This document shows positions 34,285 to 46,600 of a stretch of 64,000 bases of DNA, piece by piece. Below the pieces are notes generated by a model. It was given only the letters and a program-made list of their open reading frames with translations, had not been told where the DNA came from and did no database searches. This stretch comes from Ustulina deusta (lineage: Eukaryota; Ascomycota; Sordariomycetes; Xylariales; Xylariaceae), in assembly GCA_023159155.1 (NCBI GenBank), contig JAJNNX010000018.1, forward strand, positions 620,001-684,000, written 5' to 3'. Position numbers and translations under genes: made by a program. Numbering within the stretch: position 1 is the stretch's first letter; the number at the start of each line of letters is the position of its first letter.

Positions 34285-37200
34285 GGGTAACGGTTTCGAC
34301 GATGGGTAAACGATAACAGAGTTCGGACGTGAGAATCAATGGGGGGGTGTGGGTGTTCGATATGCTGCTGGGCGACGGTAATTATCGATCTACGAGACGC
34401 CCGAATCGGCTGTGTGCGGGTGGAGTAATATCCGTGTATATTTACGCCTACGATGTCTACTGATATCAAGAGAACAAAAGACGCTTCATCTTGTCTTCCC
34501 CTTCAGTTCTGAGCAAGTTCGGCCCCGAGCGAATCGTGTGACAACGTTAAATCCTCTCCTAGATAGTCTAGGGGGAAATAATGCTGGAGCGACTGTCAGG
34601 CTACGAGGTGTACGGATGGTCCCTGGACCATGGTGGCGGGTTATTTGATGCCCAGACATAGTTTCTATCCATATGAAGCGTCCACAATCTCCCACAAATT
34701 AACATTTCTTTCCGCATTGTCGTGTCCCGCTCTTCTGGTCTCCTGATTCTCGCCATATCTAAGGTGGCGTGTATGGGACGGCTTTAGTTTGAACAGGATT
34801 AGGTATCATACATTAAGGCCACTGGAGAGCCTAAGTCACTGAACTTTGGTGAGTGCGAAGCTGGTCTCCCCCCCCTCGCCCCCACGAGTTTCTCGGCGGG
34901 CAGGTTCCAGCTTCCATCATCATCATCATCATCTTCTTCTTCTTCTTCTTCTTTCATTGATGCCACATTTTTCTGTTTCTCTATGATTGCGACGAGGTAG
35001 GTGGTAGGTGTCTTGTGGTGCGGGGCGTGTTTATGTCCAGAAATCGGTGGGTTTTTTTCTGGGAAGTTAGTTCTGTCTTGGAGCACGAGTTATCATCCAT
35101 TGCCCCTTTTCCCCTTGAGCTCTACGCCCAGTTATATCTGATGAGACGTTGTCGTGCGATGACTTAGCTTGGAGGTTGTTCAATCTGCAGGCTCTCCCGT
35201 TGCCTATCTACCTCCCTATCGTCCGTCGGTCTTGTTTCGTCGAGTACATCGTTTCGCATATCCGTTAACTTGTCTGGTATGGATAAGCTCGGTCTTGGTG
35301 TCTGGGTTGCGCTTGGAGAAGAAACGATAGATCTAATCATTCGGCATGCCTTGGAGAACTGTTATACTCTTGCCAGACACCTGATAGTCCGTGCTGGATG
35401 GAGAGCATATGTCTCTGGGTGACCTTACCGCCCCAGCCGGGGATCCGAAATGTTGTCTCTCTGTTAGCTGGTTTCTAGCAGTTCTAGACAAATTTTTCGC
35501 TTCTCACGACGTGCTCTACGCCATGAGATGATCAAACCTCACCGACGAAGCGTACCCGATACGCCCCGACTTGTGTAGATGTCAATCTCGCAAAGATAGG
35601 CAAACCAGTAATACCGGCTTCTTTCTCCCAGCGAGTATTTCCTACCGGTTCATTGATTCCTATTCCGACCGCTTCCAGGAGCGAGTATGTATTTTACTTC
35701 AGCTCGATACATATCCGGTAAACCCTTAGCTTTGCTCCTATGGATCGCTTCAAGTTCGCCATAAAAATCAAAATAAAATTTACATTAAAATAACTGACTC
35801 CTAATCTTAAAGCGCCGGAGGCTTTGAAAGACACTAAATCTAGCCTACAAACCTTTGTCCCAGCAAGATGAAATATCCATACGAGTTTCAGAACTACGCT
35901 GCCATTTAACCATGCCCTCCAGATCAGACCACTGGCAACAACTGATTTGCATACACCTGGTTTCGATTCTCGACAGTCTGGCAACAACGTGGCTTTGTGC
36001 GTAAGGCCCACGACAAACCCGAAGCATTCTTCCGCTATGGCTTCGAAAGGGTGAGGCGACTAAACAGATGGCTGCTCGTTAGCCCTCCCGGGACGTGGTG
36101 TGCTTGGTCCGCTCTAATCTTTCCAAGATACCAATATCATGTTCCTATCATATAAAACGGTTGCGTTTACGGGGGAGTGGCACTTATATTCGCCGCCTCG
36201 TTCAAGCCAAGGCAAAATGCCTACATCTGGATTCACGTTAGCCGTCATTGCAACCAGCCCACATGAACCCCAGGAGAGTTGTTGCTTCGAACATGTAAAC
36301 GAAAAGTCTTCATCTTCTCTGTTGTTTAGTGGTTGTAGATGCTATGTACAGGATCGTCGATTTAGGACGAATGATTGCCTACACGCTGAGATGAGAAAGA
36401 GAAAATAGCAATAACGATAGTAAATTCTTCGATAATATTATATATTCGTCTCGGGGTCGGTGTCGGTTCCGCTCAGGTAACCAGCACAGCCATGCTATCG
36501 TGTTCAGAGACAAAACCCGAAATTCTGGTTATTCGGTTTCGGCCACACATGCGGGAACCCACGAGCCAGATGTGAGCAAGGCGTAAAGAGAACCCGTCAC
36601 CCAGACATGGCGTACGCTAAACATGGCGAAGATACGGCCTCCTAGATTCTTCACGGATAGGCAGTTGCCGATTTCGACACCTAGACACAACTACCTGATA
36701 GCTCACCATGTTAACAGCAATAAAAGAATGGAAGAAGGGGGGAGGGAAGGGGCTTCAGTTATTGCTCCAACCTACTATATAACATATACGAGGGTCTGAA
36801 TTAGAAGCAGGAATGAAACGGCCCTCCTATTCTCACCATGCACCAAGCGCACCGCCAAGACGGAGGCTCCCGCGGGGTAAGAACGTATATCATATAAGGC
36901 ATAACATTGCAACCATAGTAGTAGAAATATGCGTGCATCGTGACATACAACATTACCGGCGTGATTCCATGTCGACTCCCCGATAACAAGGCGAGAAGAT
37001 AGGCCTCAGGACCACGCGCTGTCACGACACGGCACCCGTGGACTGAAGAGAGCGTTTCCACCTGGCTTGTGAACGCTGGCTGCAAAGGACGTGTTAGTTA
37101 GCACATAGATCTCACGCGGCGGAAAAGTACATGCCACCAGGGCCAATATCAGGCTCTGTATGCCTGCCAACTAGTGGTATTTCGGTACATATGAGTGTCT

Positions 37201-38898
37201 CGTCACGCACTCATGTTATTGACGAGTTAAGTGTACGGTTGCTAGACGAGCCAGGTGGCTGAGCAGGTAGATTGAGGCTGTGATATGTGTGCTAGATAGA
37301 TGATACTCCGTGAAGTTGATAGTCAACTGCTCTCTCCCTCGCGTTCTCCTATCCCACCTTTTACCCTGGTATGGTAGTACTTGACAAACACACATACAGA
37401 TAGGTACATGTGTCTGCTTCGGCAAGTACGCAAATATCCCTTCGTCCTCTGCTTCTACTATTGCTAAATATTAAGGCTTATAGTAAATAAAGTATGGACA
37501 TCAAGAATGTAGAGGAAATAGGGGGAAAAGACAGACACATAACTTACTTACCAGATACCTGATGTGCCATGCACGTATCAGCAGTCAGCAATAATGCTAA
37601 CACAAACAAGAGTAACAAGGAGGGGCATATCGGGAAATATATATCCTAGTTTATAGTGAAGCCTCACAAAACGGTGACAAAGTCAAGTCTAGAACAGCAG
37701 CTCACTTACTTGCAGTATAGATAGGCGACACGCACCTTGCTTCCTCCCTTTCTTCCCTCCCTATTTGGTTGACTTAACTATCTACTTCATACTTAGGTAT
37801 AAGACCGCCAGTCGCAACCATAAACGCAATGCTCTCTGATTAAGCCTCCTCTCAAACCTTCTAGCAGGTGAAAGATGAGAGGAATACTCTTGATGTACAA
37901 CCGACTACCTAGCTCGATACAGTAGGTGTCCGAGAGTTGCCGGATATTGACCGAAGACTGTGCACACACTAGAAGAATTAGCAGTTAGAGTGATCGCTAG
38001 TGGTATTACTAGCTGTATTGTGTACTGATCAGGTATGCAAGGTGCTCATCACATGTCATTGTTACCACTCCGCAGTGGCTCACATGGGTTCTGACATGGG
38101 TAGCAGCGGTGTGCCCTCCTCAACGCGACCTAAGAACGAGTCGACCAATGTCCACTTTATGGGGTGACCTCTACGGGCGGATGAAAGGATGAGGCGTCAT
38201 TACCTACATTGTAGGTTGTAGGGAAGTACTGCATTACTCGCTTCTCATTAAATAAGTAGCCCTAGACTAGCAATTCAAGTGTCAGGTTTGGTCCATAAAC
38301 GAGAACCTAACGAATTCAAGTAGGCAACGCTAAAAGGGGACTGATCGAGATTGCTTTCGCTTATTCTCCGCCTCTCCGCTCGCACAGTCCCGGAACCCTG
38401 GGTACGGCTATAGCACCAAACCACGTGAAATTAAGCGATGAAGATGCTTAACTTTACGCAGTTGAAAAGGCTGGGAAGGAGAATACTGAAAAATATGTCC
38501 GCTATCTCGGTATGATAATAGCCATCTCATATATCGCACTCCATAGAAAGGCTCCATGACTGTGTCAAAGAAAGAAACAGAGGGACCAATGTCGAAAAAT
38601 TCCGTAACCTTTTGGTATGATCATGCAGTACTGAAGGCTCTATCGGCCTTGTATGTATGTGCTAGAATCCCTCATTATTTGCAACAGCCAAACGCCTCCC
38701 CTACCGACCACCAGGCCTATTCGAACCAGCTGTGCCCGCATGCAATAAAACTGCCGCCCTATGCAATGATGCCAGTTGAATACAATTTCCTTACGCACGC
38801 GAGAGAGAAAAAAAAAAGACGAAAACCACCAGCGTACTGGTAGTATATTGAATGTGTAGGTAGGTTGTTGACTGGAGGATTTCGGGCATATGGGTCGA
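34285..38898. other. Gene-free 4.6 kb between ATP14 and SCH9
   Basis: The two flanking genes are convergent, so this region holds both 3' flanks. A CAT/CTT microsatellite lies at 34915-34955. Open frames at 34799-35086, 35694-36011, 36139-36408, 36801-37085 and 38556-38957 are short, overlapping or low complexity, without splice-supported partners. AT content rises between 37400 and 38600. I see no RNA gene or mobile-element domain. Confidence 0.45.
34915..34955. repeat. CAT/CTT trinucleotide microsatellite
   Basis: Six CAT units are followed by about seven CTT units. It lies outside any supported gene, 630 bp past the ATP14 stop. Translated on the minus strand it gives a Glu/Asp run inside an open frame that I regard as spurious. 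Confidence 0.9.
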
Positions 38899-41675
38899 CT
38901 ATAGATCGAATTGCTGGAAAGGCTCATCTGTCTGGTGGCCGTTTTTAACGATACCACTCATTCGATTCCCCTTATGAAGGTCAAGATCTTCTAGATCATC
39001 CCAGTCGTTATCCCGATGATCCGTGTCACTCTGAACATCATTGTCACTCATCTCCTCATCGTCGAACCGCCCTTTCATATGGTCGTCAAGGGCGCTCTCA
39101 TCGACGAAAGTGAAACCCTTGAAGTTAGCTTGAGTACTCGGGGACAACGGTGTTGACGCCGCATAGCCGGCAGCTAACTGCTGAGCCCGCTCATTCAACG
39201 AACCGTTAGTGTTGAGAGCGTTGGTGAACTCAGGGTCAAAATACGACACATCCGTCTCCGACTTCAACTTGGGCTTAAAAGGAGGTGTGATGAGTTTCTT
39301 CGCGAGCGAAACCCAATCGACATTTGCAAAGAATGGATGCCGTTTCAACTCTTCGGCATCATCGATTGCGCCTAGTCGGTGCTTTGGGTTTCGATTTAGT
39401 AGCCCTTTCACAAAATTCCTGCCTTCCTGAGACAAGGTATCTCGTGGGAAGCGAACTTTGCCGAACGCAATGTTCTTATACATCTGCTGTGTGTCTTCAG
39501 CATAGAAGGGGCTCCATCCGCAGCACATTTCGAAAACCAAGACGCCAAGGGACCAGAAGTCCACCATCTTAGTATACCCAGACTCATCTAGTAGCACTTC
39601 CGGGGCTAAGTATTCTGTTGTTCCACAGAATGTGTTGGTTGTATCGTTCTTGGTTAGATTCGCTTTAGATAGACCAAAATCGCATAAGGCTATGTGTCCA
39701 TTGGCGTCAAGGAGAATGTTTTCAGGTTTCAGGTCGCGATAAACAATATCGTTGTGATGGAGATGTTGAATAGCGAGAATAAGTTCAGCAATGTAGAACT
39801 TGGCACGCTTTTCGTCGAACCGGCCTTCTTTCTGCAGATGCCAGAAGAGTTCGCCACCAGACATGTAATCCGTCACCAGAAAGAGATCATTCTGAGTTTG
39901 GAATGAGAATTTTAGGCCGACAATGAATGGAGACTCCGATGTGGCAGTCCGCACCAAAATGTTTCGTTCTCCGACCGTGTGTGCTACTTCCTTTTTCTGC
40001 ACTATGACCTTTTTAGACAGGACTTTCATGGCGTAGATGCGATTAGAATCCTTTTTTCGCACTTGATAGACCTGGCCGAAGGTGCCCTTGCCGATCAGTC
40101 GTAGTATTTGGAAATCGTCCGGCCCATAGTGTTTCTTTTCGGTTCTTTGGTAAACGGCCTCGACGTATATTTCGCCTGTAGGTTCTTTATCTATCGTTGT
40201 GTCGGCGTTCCCCCTCAAAGAAAACCAACCCCGCACAGGCCCATCCACCCCTGGGGCGATGGCCTGGAAATCAACATGACCCAGGAATTCTTCACCGGCA
40301 GAACCATGGTCATATACTGAGATATCAACAAGCATATCTGAATCCACAACATCACTGGAGAAGGTCAGCTGGAAGCACCAACACAGACAGGTGTAGAGGA
40401 AAATACTACATACAAAACCGCCTCGGCATCCCACTTTGGGCTCGTAAAGGATCTTCGCGACCTGTTGCGGAAGGCAGTGTAGTCCGAAATGCTAGTATTG
40501 CTACTTTGGCGGCTCCTCATTGGGATTGCCATGGGCCGACCCGAGTCGCTTCCCTGTCGGGATATCGGTATGCCACCCATGTGAACGCTAGAGGCTGGGG
40601 GGGTTATTTCGTCATCGTCTTCAAATGTTCTGGGGCCGGGCGAAATGAGTTCGCTTCGCTGGAAAACCGCCACAACATATGGGTCCCTGCTCTTCCGTAG
40701 GCCGCGTCCTTCCCGAATCTTGATCGTCAGCTTGCCTCTCTGGGGTGGCGCTTGGACGCCACCACTACGGGATGTAGAGGCGCTGTGCCGGCTGTTTAAG
40801 TCCGTGCCGCTCTGGCTTGTCTGCGACGATGATCGGTCCTCGGCGATTGACGGATGAGCAGTGGATAGTGCTCTCGTAGGAGTAGGCGGGCCGCTCTTTG
40901 TCGAAGCAGTAAGTGTTAGCTTTCTTAATCTGTCTATCGTATCGCGCTGATCAGAGAGAGATGTGACACGGTCGACGTTGGGGGGTTCAGGCTCGAGAGG
41001 GGAACTGGGTGTAGTTGATGCAGTAACACGGCCACTCGGGTTGAGGACGCAGCTCTTAGGAACGCTATGAGTGGTAACTATGCTTATAACGGGTGATGCT
41101 AGAGTGGCCCTCCGAATCTTATCAGTTAAACGACTTGAAGCACCCGTGGTAGTTATGCTCGCAGAGGGCCGAGTCGTCGGACAGATTGGAGGTTCTCGAC
41201 CCGAATCGGCACTCGCGTCGCTCAACTTTTGTCCTCTCTCCGAGGGCGTTTTTGAGCACGGGGGGGTAGGATAGGAATTGAAGAAAGAAGCTGCCGGTTG
41301 AAAGGGCGGTTCTGGTTCCAGAGGCTCTACTCTCTGATGTGGCAGGAGAATCGAGATCACAGGCTCGTCATCTTTGCTTCCGCCCACACCCAAAGTAGAT
41401 GGTGGTTCTGTTTTTCTTTCTGGTTCTTTCTCTTCCTGAGGCGAGGTAGGACACGGTGTCTCAGTGACTCCTGCTTGGGTGGAGGGACGGAAGGAAAAAG
41501 ACGAAGCTGAAGGGGTGTAACGAACCTGGCCGAAGGAGCTCATGATACCAGGCAGTCGTTTGTCCTTGAGGTCAGGCTGCGGCGTAGCGATCCCAGATCT
41601 CGGGGTATCGTAGCCGATCTGGTCCGCATCGTCGTCCGTCGGCGAAGCCCTGCGCAGACTGTTAATTTCGGCCAT
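38899..41675 (-). CDS. SCH9: AGC protein kinase SCH9 with C2 domain (905 aa, 2 exons)
   Basis: Exons 40414-41675 and 38899-40354, with a 59-bp intron (GTATGT donor, CTCCAG acceptor), joined as DAEAV|FDVVDSDML so that the C2 domain is rebuilt. Residues 1-315 are Ser/Pro/Thr-rich and probably disordered. The C2 domain spans about 320-490 (GKLTIKIREGRGL to FLGHVDFQ). The kinase domain is at 500-765: GKGTFGQV, Lys531, YRDLKPEN with Asp628, DFG 646-648, and TFCGTTEYLAPE with Thr662. The tail carries STPLSPS (turn motif) and FKGFTFV (hydrophobic motif, Thr836). In yeast and filamentous fungi Sch9 is a TORC1 target that controls ribosome biogenesis, stress resistance, conidiation and ageing. The ATG at 41675 has an in-frame TGA upstream, but a possible further first exon is described at 43137-43198. 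Confidence 0.95.
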
Positions 41676-43136
41676 GACGGAATTGAGGTAATGGCAGCGG
41701 CAAAGTATTCAGAATGTTTCTAGTGTGGGATAATAGGCAGGAAAAAAGACAAGAAGATAAAGAGAGGATAGGAATCGTCAGAAAGATAGGAGGTATAATG
41801 GCAAAGTCATGTTTTGGACACTGAGAACAACTCTTAGGGTGAAGGAAGATGGACACCGCCGAAAGGTCGTATCTCAGCTGCGCCGCATGGATATGGATCA
41901 CGATGTGCAACCAGACACTCGATGCGAAACACGGTGAGGCTCATCGGAAGCTGGAGGAGCTGTAAAGAAGCCAGAGATTTCACGAGCGAGCGATTATTTG
42001 TTCCGCAGGCCCCCATGCTCCTTCATCAAGAAGGGACCCGGTAGCACCCATGGCACAACCACGCCGCCATGTGGTCGGAGGGAATATAGGTGGGGCGCAG
42101 GGGTACTTGTTGGAGCCGTTTTGGGAGCTGCTCTCAATCAACCCGAGGGTGGGGTGTGGTTGCAAAATCAACCCAGCCCATTGGGCTGCTTTTCGGTCCG
42201 GGTTCTAGCGAGTCAGGCCGCGACATCGATACCTGCCGAAGAGTATTGCCTTACGGCAAGTAGGAGCAGGTCGCCGAGCCCATGTCTGACCAGGACAAGC
42301 AGCGCACAGTACACTACCGCCCAGCTCTCAGTGCGGCAAATACTGGCTTTTGCGGTCAAACGGGCCAAGTTTTATCCCATGTAGTGAAGGCATCACCATG
42401 ACTTGAGGTTGCTAGCAAGGCCAGCGCACGCTAAACAGGGAAGCAGGGAAGCAGGGAAGTCGTCGATTGTTAAACGCTGACGAAGCCAGACTGGGAAAGG
42501 ATGGTGCAAGACTGGCTGGTCTTTCTTTCGCCAGACACCCGTGCCCCATACTGCTGGGCCAGTGTCGTGGCGAGTTGCTACCCGCTGCCCCGATCTTGAG
42601 TCTTTCTTGCGACAGTTTCTTGACTCGGAATAATATGCCCTAAAGCGTTGCGGAAAACGTGGTGTATCTGCATTTAGCGCATTACGACGGCTTGCTCTTC
42701 TCGGTAATTTGATCCTAACGGGCAAGAGGACCGTCCCCCTTCGCCTCCACCGCCCAAGCCCTGGATAAGCCAGAGGGAAACTCCAAGGTTACAAACTAGG
42801 GCTACCGGGGTCATCGACGACCGAGGCGGAGGAGTGCAATGGCTAAATGGAAGAGACGCGCAGAGTTCCCTATGCTTGGGCCTGTGCAAGCAACGCGAAT
42901 GCAACGCTCTGTCTGTGGCTTGAGATGACGGGTGACCAGTGCACAGCAAGGCAAAATAGAAAAGGTGTGTGACGAACAGGCCGCGGCGGAACGCAGACAG
43001 GGCAAAGCGCGCACAAGGCAAGATCAGATGCAACTGTAGCAAGGCAAGGCACAAGGAGACCACGGACATCGGTATGAAAAATCGACGTATGGAGGGGTAA
43101 TGAGAGGTATGAGATATGAATCGATTTACAACTTAC

Positions 43137-43198
43137 TTTGACATCATGGCCTGCGTCGCCCGCCTCAGCAGGTCGAAACCTCCCTCCGAAGCTGCCAT
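43137..43198 (-). CDS. Possible upstream first coding exon of SCH9
   Basis: On the minus strand an ATG at 43198 opens MAASEGGFDLLRRATQ and ends 62 nt later at a consensus GTAAGT donor (43136). The exon leaves two bases (AA). Two acceptor-like AGs near the SCH9 start (exon beginning at 41658 or 41649) would both restore the SCH9 frame, giving N-LRRASPTDDD or K-ASPTDDD. The implied intron is about 1.48 kb, long for this genome, and its acceptor region lacks an obvious branch site, so an intermediate exon is possible. It could instead start another gene or be a leader uORF. Confidence 0.35.
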
Positions 43199-43539
43199 GG
43201 TCAGTAGTAACCGTCAAGATGTTCCACCCACGCCGGTGCGCGGTGATTCGGTGACGTGGGAAAGGCACGGGTTCGTGTTTGGTTTTGCCGACTGTTGATG
43301 TTGTTCCTGTTGTAAAGAAAAAATAGGTATGCAAGTAGAGTGAAGGGGTTGGTTTTTTGTTTGGCGGAGAAGATCGGATGGGTAGTGGGGGGTCGAGAGA
43401 AGATTGGAGCTGGCAGCGGTGATGGTGGTTGTGCTGTGGTTGTGGTAGGGGAGGGGTAGCAATGATAGTTAAGCTACAGGGGGCGTATCGGGATGCCGGG
43501 AAGGGTAGGAGGGGTAATCAACTAGGTGGCGAGTAGGTA

Positions 43540-43690
43540 CTGTAGGTGGGCCAGTAGGTACACTGCAGTACACTGCAGTATAGTATAAGGTAGGTAGGTA
43601 CCTAGCGGCAGTCTGGAGTACCTGGGTTAAGTGCGTAAGGCAGGCAGGTAGGTAGGTTAGGTAGGTAAGGTACCTGCAGTGGTGAGGTGT
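43540..43690. repeat. GGTA/TACC and CTGCAGTACA repeat block
   Basis: Tandem ACTGCAGTACACTGCAGTA is followed by AGGTAGGTAGGTACCTAG, then AGGCAGGCAGGTAGGTAGG and GTAAGGTACCTGCAG. Several subunits are perfect palindromes (CTGCAG, GGTACC). It lies in the region upstream of SCH9. Confidence 0.85.
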
Positions 43691-46600
43691 AATGTGCTGG
43701 CCAGATCAGACTTGCCAATGTTAGGGGATGATGATGAGTGGAAGACGAAGAAGAAGCCGGGATTCAAATACATATGATGGGTGCCCTGCTCGCAAGCTCC
43801 CGCCAATAAGGGTAATGGTGACAATAACTAGGTCGTTACAGGACCGAGATCCAGATCGAGAATAAGAGGTAGGGAGGTTAGCCTAGCTAGTGTAGGCAGA
43901 ATGGAGATAGCGAGGGAATGCGACTGGATGTTCGTCTAATAGCCAATGGTCAATGGTCATTGTTTCGCAACAGATACAGTAGGTGAATGATGATTGTCTA
44001 CAATGTGGCGACAAGTCATTGCAGGAGATGACAGATCAAGTCAAAAGGAAAAGAAGAAAAAAGGGAAGGGTGATTGCTTCACGTCGCAATGGCAGGAAAG
44101 GGACCATCGATGATCGGTGTGGCCTCGAACTTCTCCAATCGAAACGGACCTTGTCAAAAGCTGCTACCAGGAATTGGTTGAAGATACCGCTTGTGTCTAG
44201 GTATCTATCTACTACGGCTAGAGATAGGGAGGGAGGTAGTAGCTGGTGACTACCTATAACTACCTACCTACCTACTTACCGGCAGGGCAGATAATATTTG
44301 CCACCATAAGTACATAATTCTGGTCCGTACTCCGAGTGAACAGAGGTACCTACACTAGTGTAGTAGAGAGGTAGTACCTGCCTGGCTTCCAATATCAGAA
44401 GTCCCCTGCTGTACAGGAAATAACAGACCCCTACACACTGCCTGCCCAGGTACACTTATAGAAGATAGGCGGGCCAAGGGGGTTCTTCACAAGGTCAGGG
44501 TGCAATTAGCGCCCCTGGCGGCCGTCTGTAATGGTGCGTGGAACCAACCCAGTGTCCAGCCGCTCCCTGGTGCACATTAGTTCTGAGTCCGTGGCACTGC
44601 TGCTGGCCAACAATTAATGAGCAGCAGGACTCTTAAAGGTTAGACATCGTACTATACTTCGTCATACCTGAACTAAACGTTTCCAAGCAGTTAGGTAAGA
44701 CGGTTGGTTGTGCGTTCCTCTTATCCAATTCCCTGCAGCACGCCCGCCAGCAGAAGGGGTTGGTTTCCGGTTCCGGACACCTGCTGGGTTATCTTTAGGT
44801 AGGGTCTTCTGTGTCGCAGGCCTATTGGTCTAGCCAGCTAGCTCGCTCGTTGTCGCTCTTCATCAGCGTTGAGGCCTACCTAGTGGACCATTCCTCTCTC
44901 CGCTGCTCTCTCCACGGAATGAATGATCGGTTATTGAGAGGTTGGTGGGGATGGAAAGATAGTGAAGATGGGGAATACCCTGATAGGGAAAGAGGGAGAG
45001 AGACCGGAGCTCCTCGAACCAGAGACGAGACACAGTCAGCTCTAGACCGACAGTTTCTTTTACCAAGCTTGGAACATGGTCTTGGAGGATCCGACGCAGA
45101 CGATATCATCGCGCATACACTATGCTACGCAAAAAAGGCCACAGGGGTGAGATGGTGGGCGGGAGTTGGTGAAGCTCAAAACAGGATCAGTACAGTCTGA
45201 TCAATGTGTGATGTGGACATTAGTTGGAGTCGTGAGGGCCTTGATATTGCCCCGTAGCCGGCAGAGATTACGGGTTCAGACCCCCCGGCCTGGAAGGAGG
45301 CTGACCGCAAGAATCAACCTATTTCATCGCGGGTTGACGAATAGTATAGGGTTTCAAGAAACTAGCCAGGGTTGTGATGAGTGTTGGAACATGCACTGAT
45401 GATGTGATATTCTGCATCCCTACCCTACATACGTCTCGCCGCCATCAAGCTGTCTTCGCAATACTTACACTGCACTACCTACACAATGTACGGCAGCTAG
45501 ACAGGTATGACCAAATGCTGCGAGCGCCAGCGAATCCGCAAATATATTTCCTACTTAGTCGTCATACGAATCAGCTAAGTACCATGCCTACATTTACTCC
45601 TCGTTTAATAACAAACACTGTGATGAATAAGACAGATGGGTATGACACTCGTTACTTACACGATTCAGTCCCGCAGATATATTCTCCCCAGTTTAGTAGA
45701 CTGTCAATAGCAGGAGTGAGCTTCTCTTGAACCTGAGGGCATGCGAATACTTAACCCACGGCTATTCCCATCATCACCACCCTTCTCTGACAACGCTCTT
45801 CCTCCTCACCCATGCTTTTCAACACCATTCCGGACTTCAACTCGTACAAAACTTTCAGCCGAGGTTAGAGAGTCAATCTAAGACCCCAGGTACCTCACAC
45901 CATGGATATTAGAAGAGATATCCGAAACAACGCAAGACATAACGGTGGCGAGCAACCGGCTGGCGAAAAGAGATGCTTTCAAAGAGATGACCAAGAATAC
46001 TGACGGCCTATACGGCTGCTCTCTGTGCAGGCGACGGCGCGACCCCAATTCCAATCGGTATTAGTTTAAATAGGTTAGTGCCTTAAGTAAACAACGCCAC
46101 GGACAGAAACGGTTGCCCCTTCATCCAGCAAGTACCAGGTAGTTTGGTATACTAGATAGAAAAGAGAGACAGTGAGTAACTGATTGGTGCCGCACAAAGG
46201 CGATCGCCGAACCGCATCACATGTTGTCTGACGATAGATTTGTAAAGGTGCGAGCTCAAGTTGGACAAGATACGGGAGCGGCATCGTATCTGCAAGGTTA
46301 ATGGATTCATCATGTCCCAAAATCAGTATAATTAGAAGTGCCTGGGTAACCTTATTAGGTACCTCCTTGGGCGTTGGGAGTCACTAGCAGCATGTTTGCG
46401 CGCACACTAGAAGGGGGCCGGCGTCGCAATTCTCACCAACATCGTACCATTGATGAGATGGAGGAATGTCGATGGACGCGCGAAGAAACCATGACTTCAG
46501 CTAGGTAGACGAGGATTGGCTGGAATGAATAAACCAATCCGAGAAGGAAGAATCGCCAGTTCCATTAGTGTATAATCAGATGCAATATTACCAGTACAAT

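Noticed and set aside
42393..43334. Several overlapping minus-strand frames upstream of SCH9
   Set aside because: They are Leu/Cys/His/Arg-rich text from CT-rich leader sequence. Joining them to the possible first exon at 43137-43198 gives no protein-like product.
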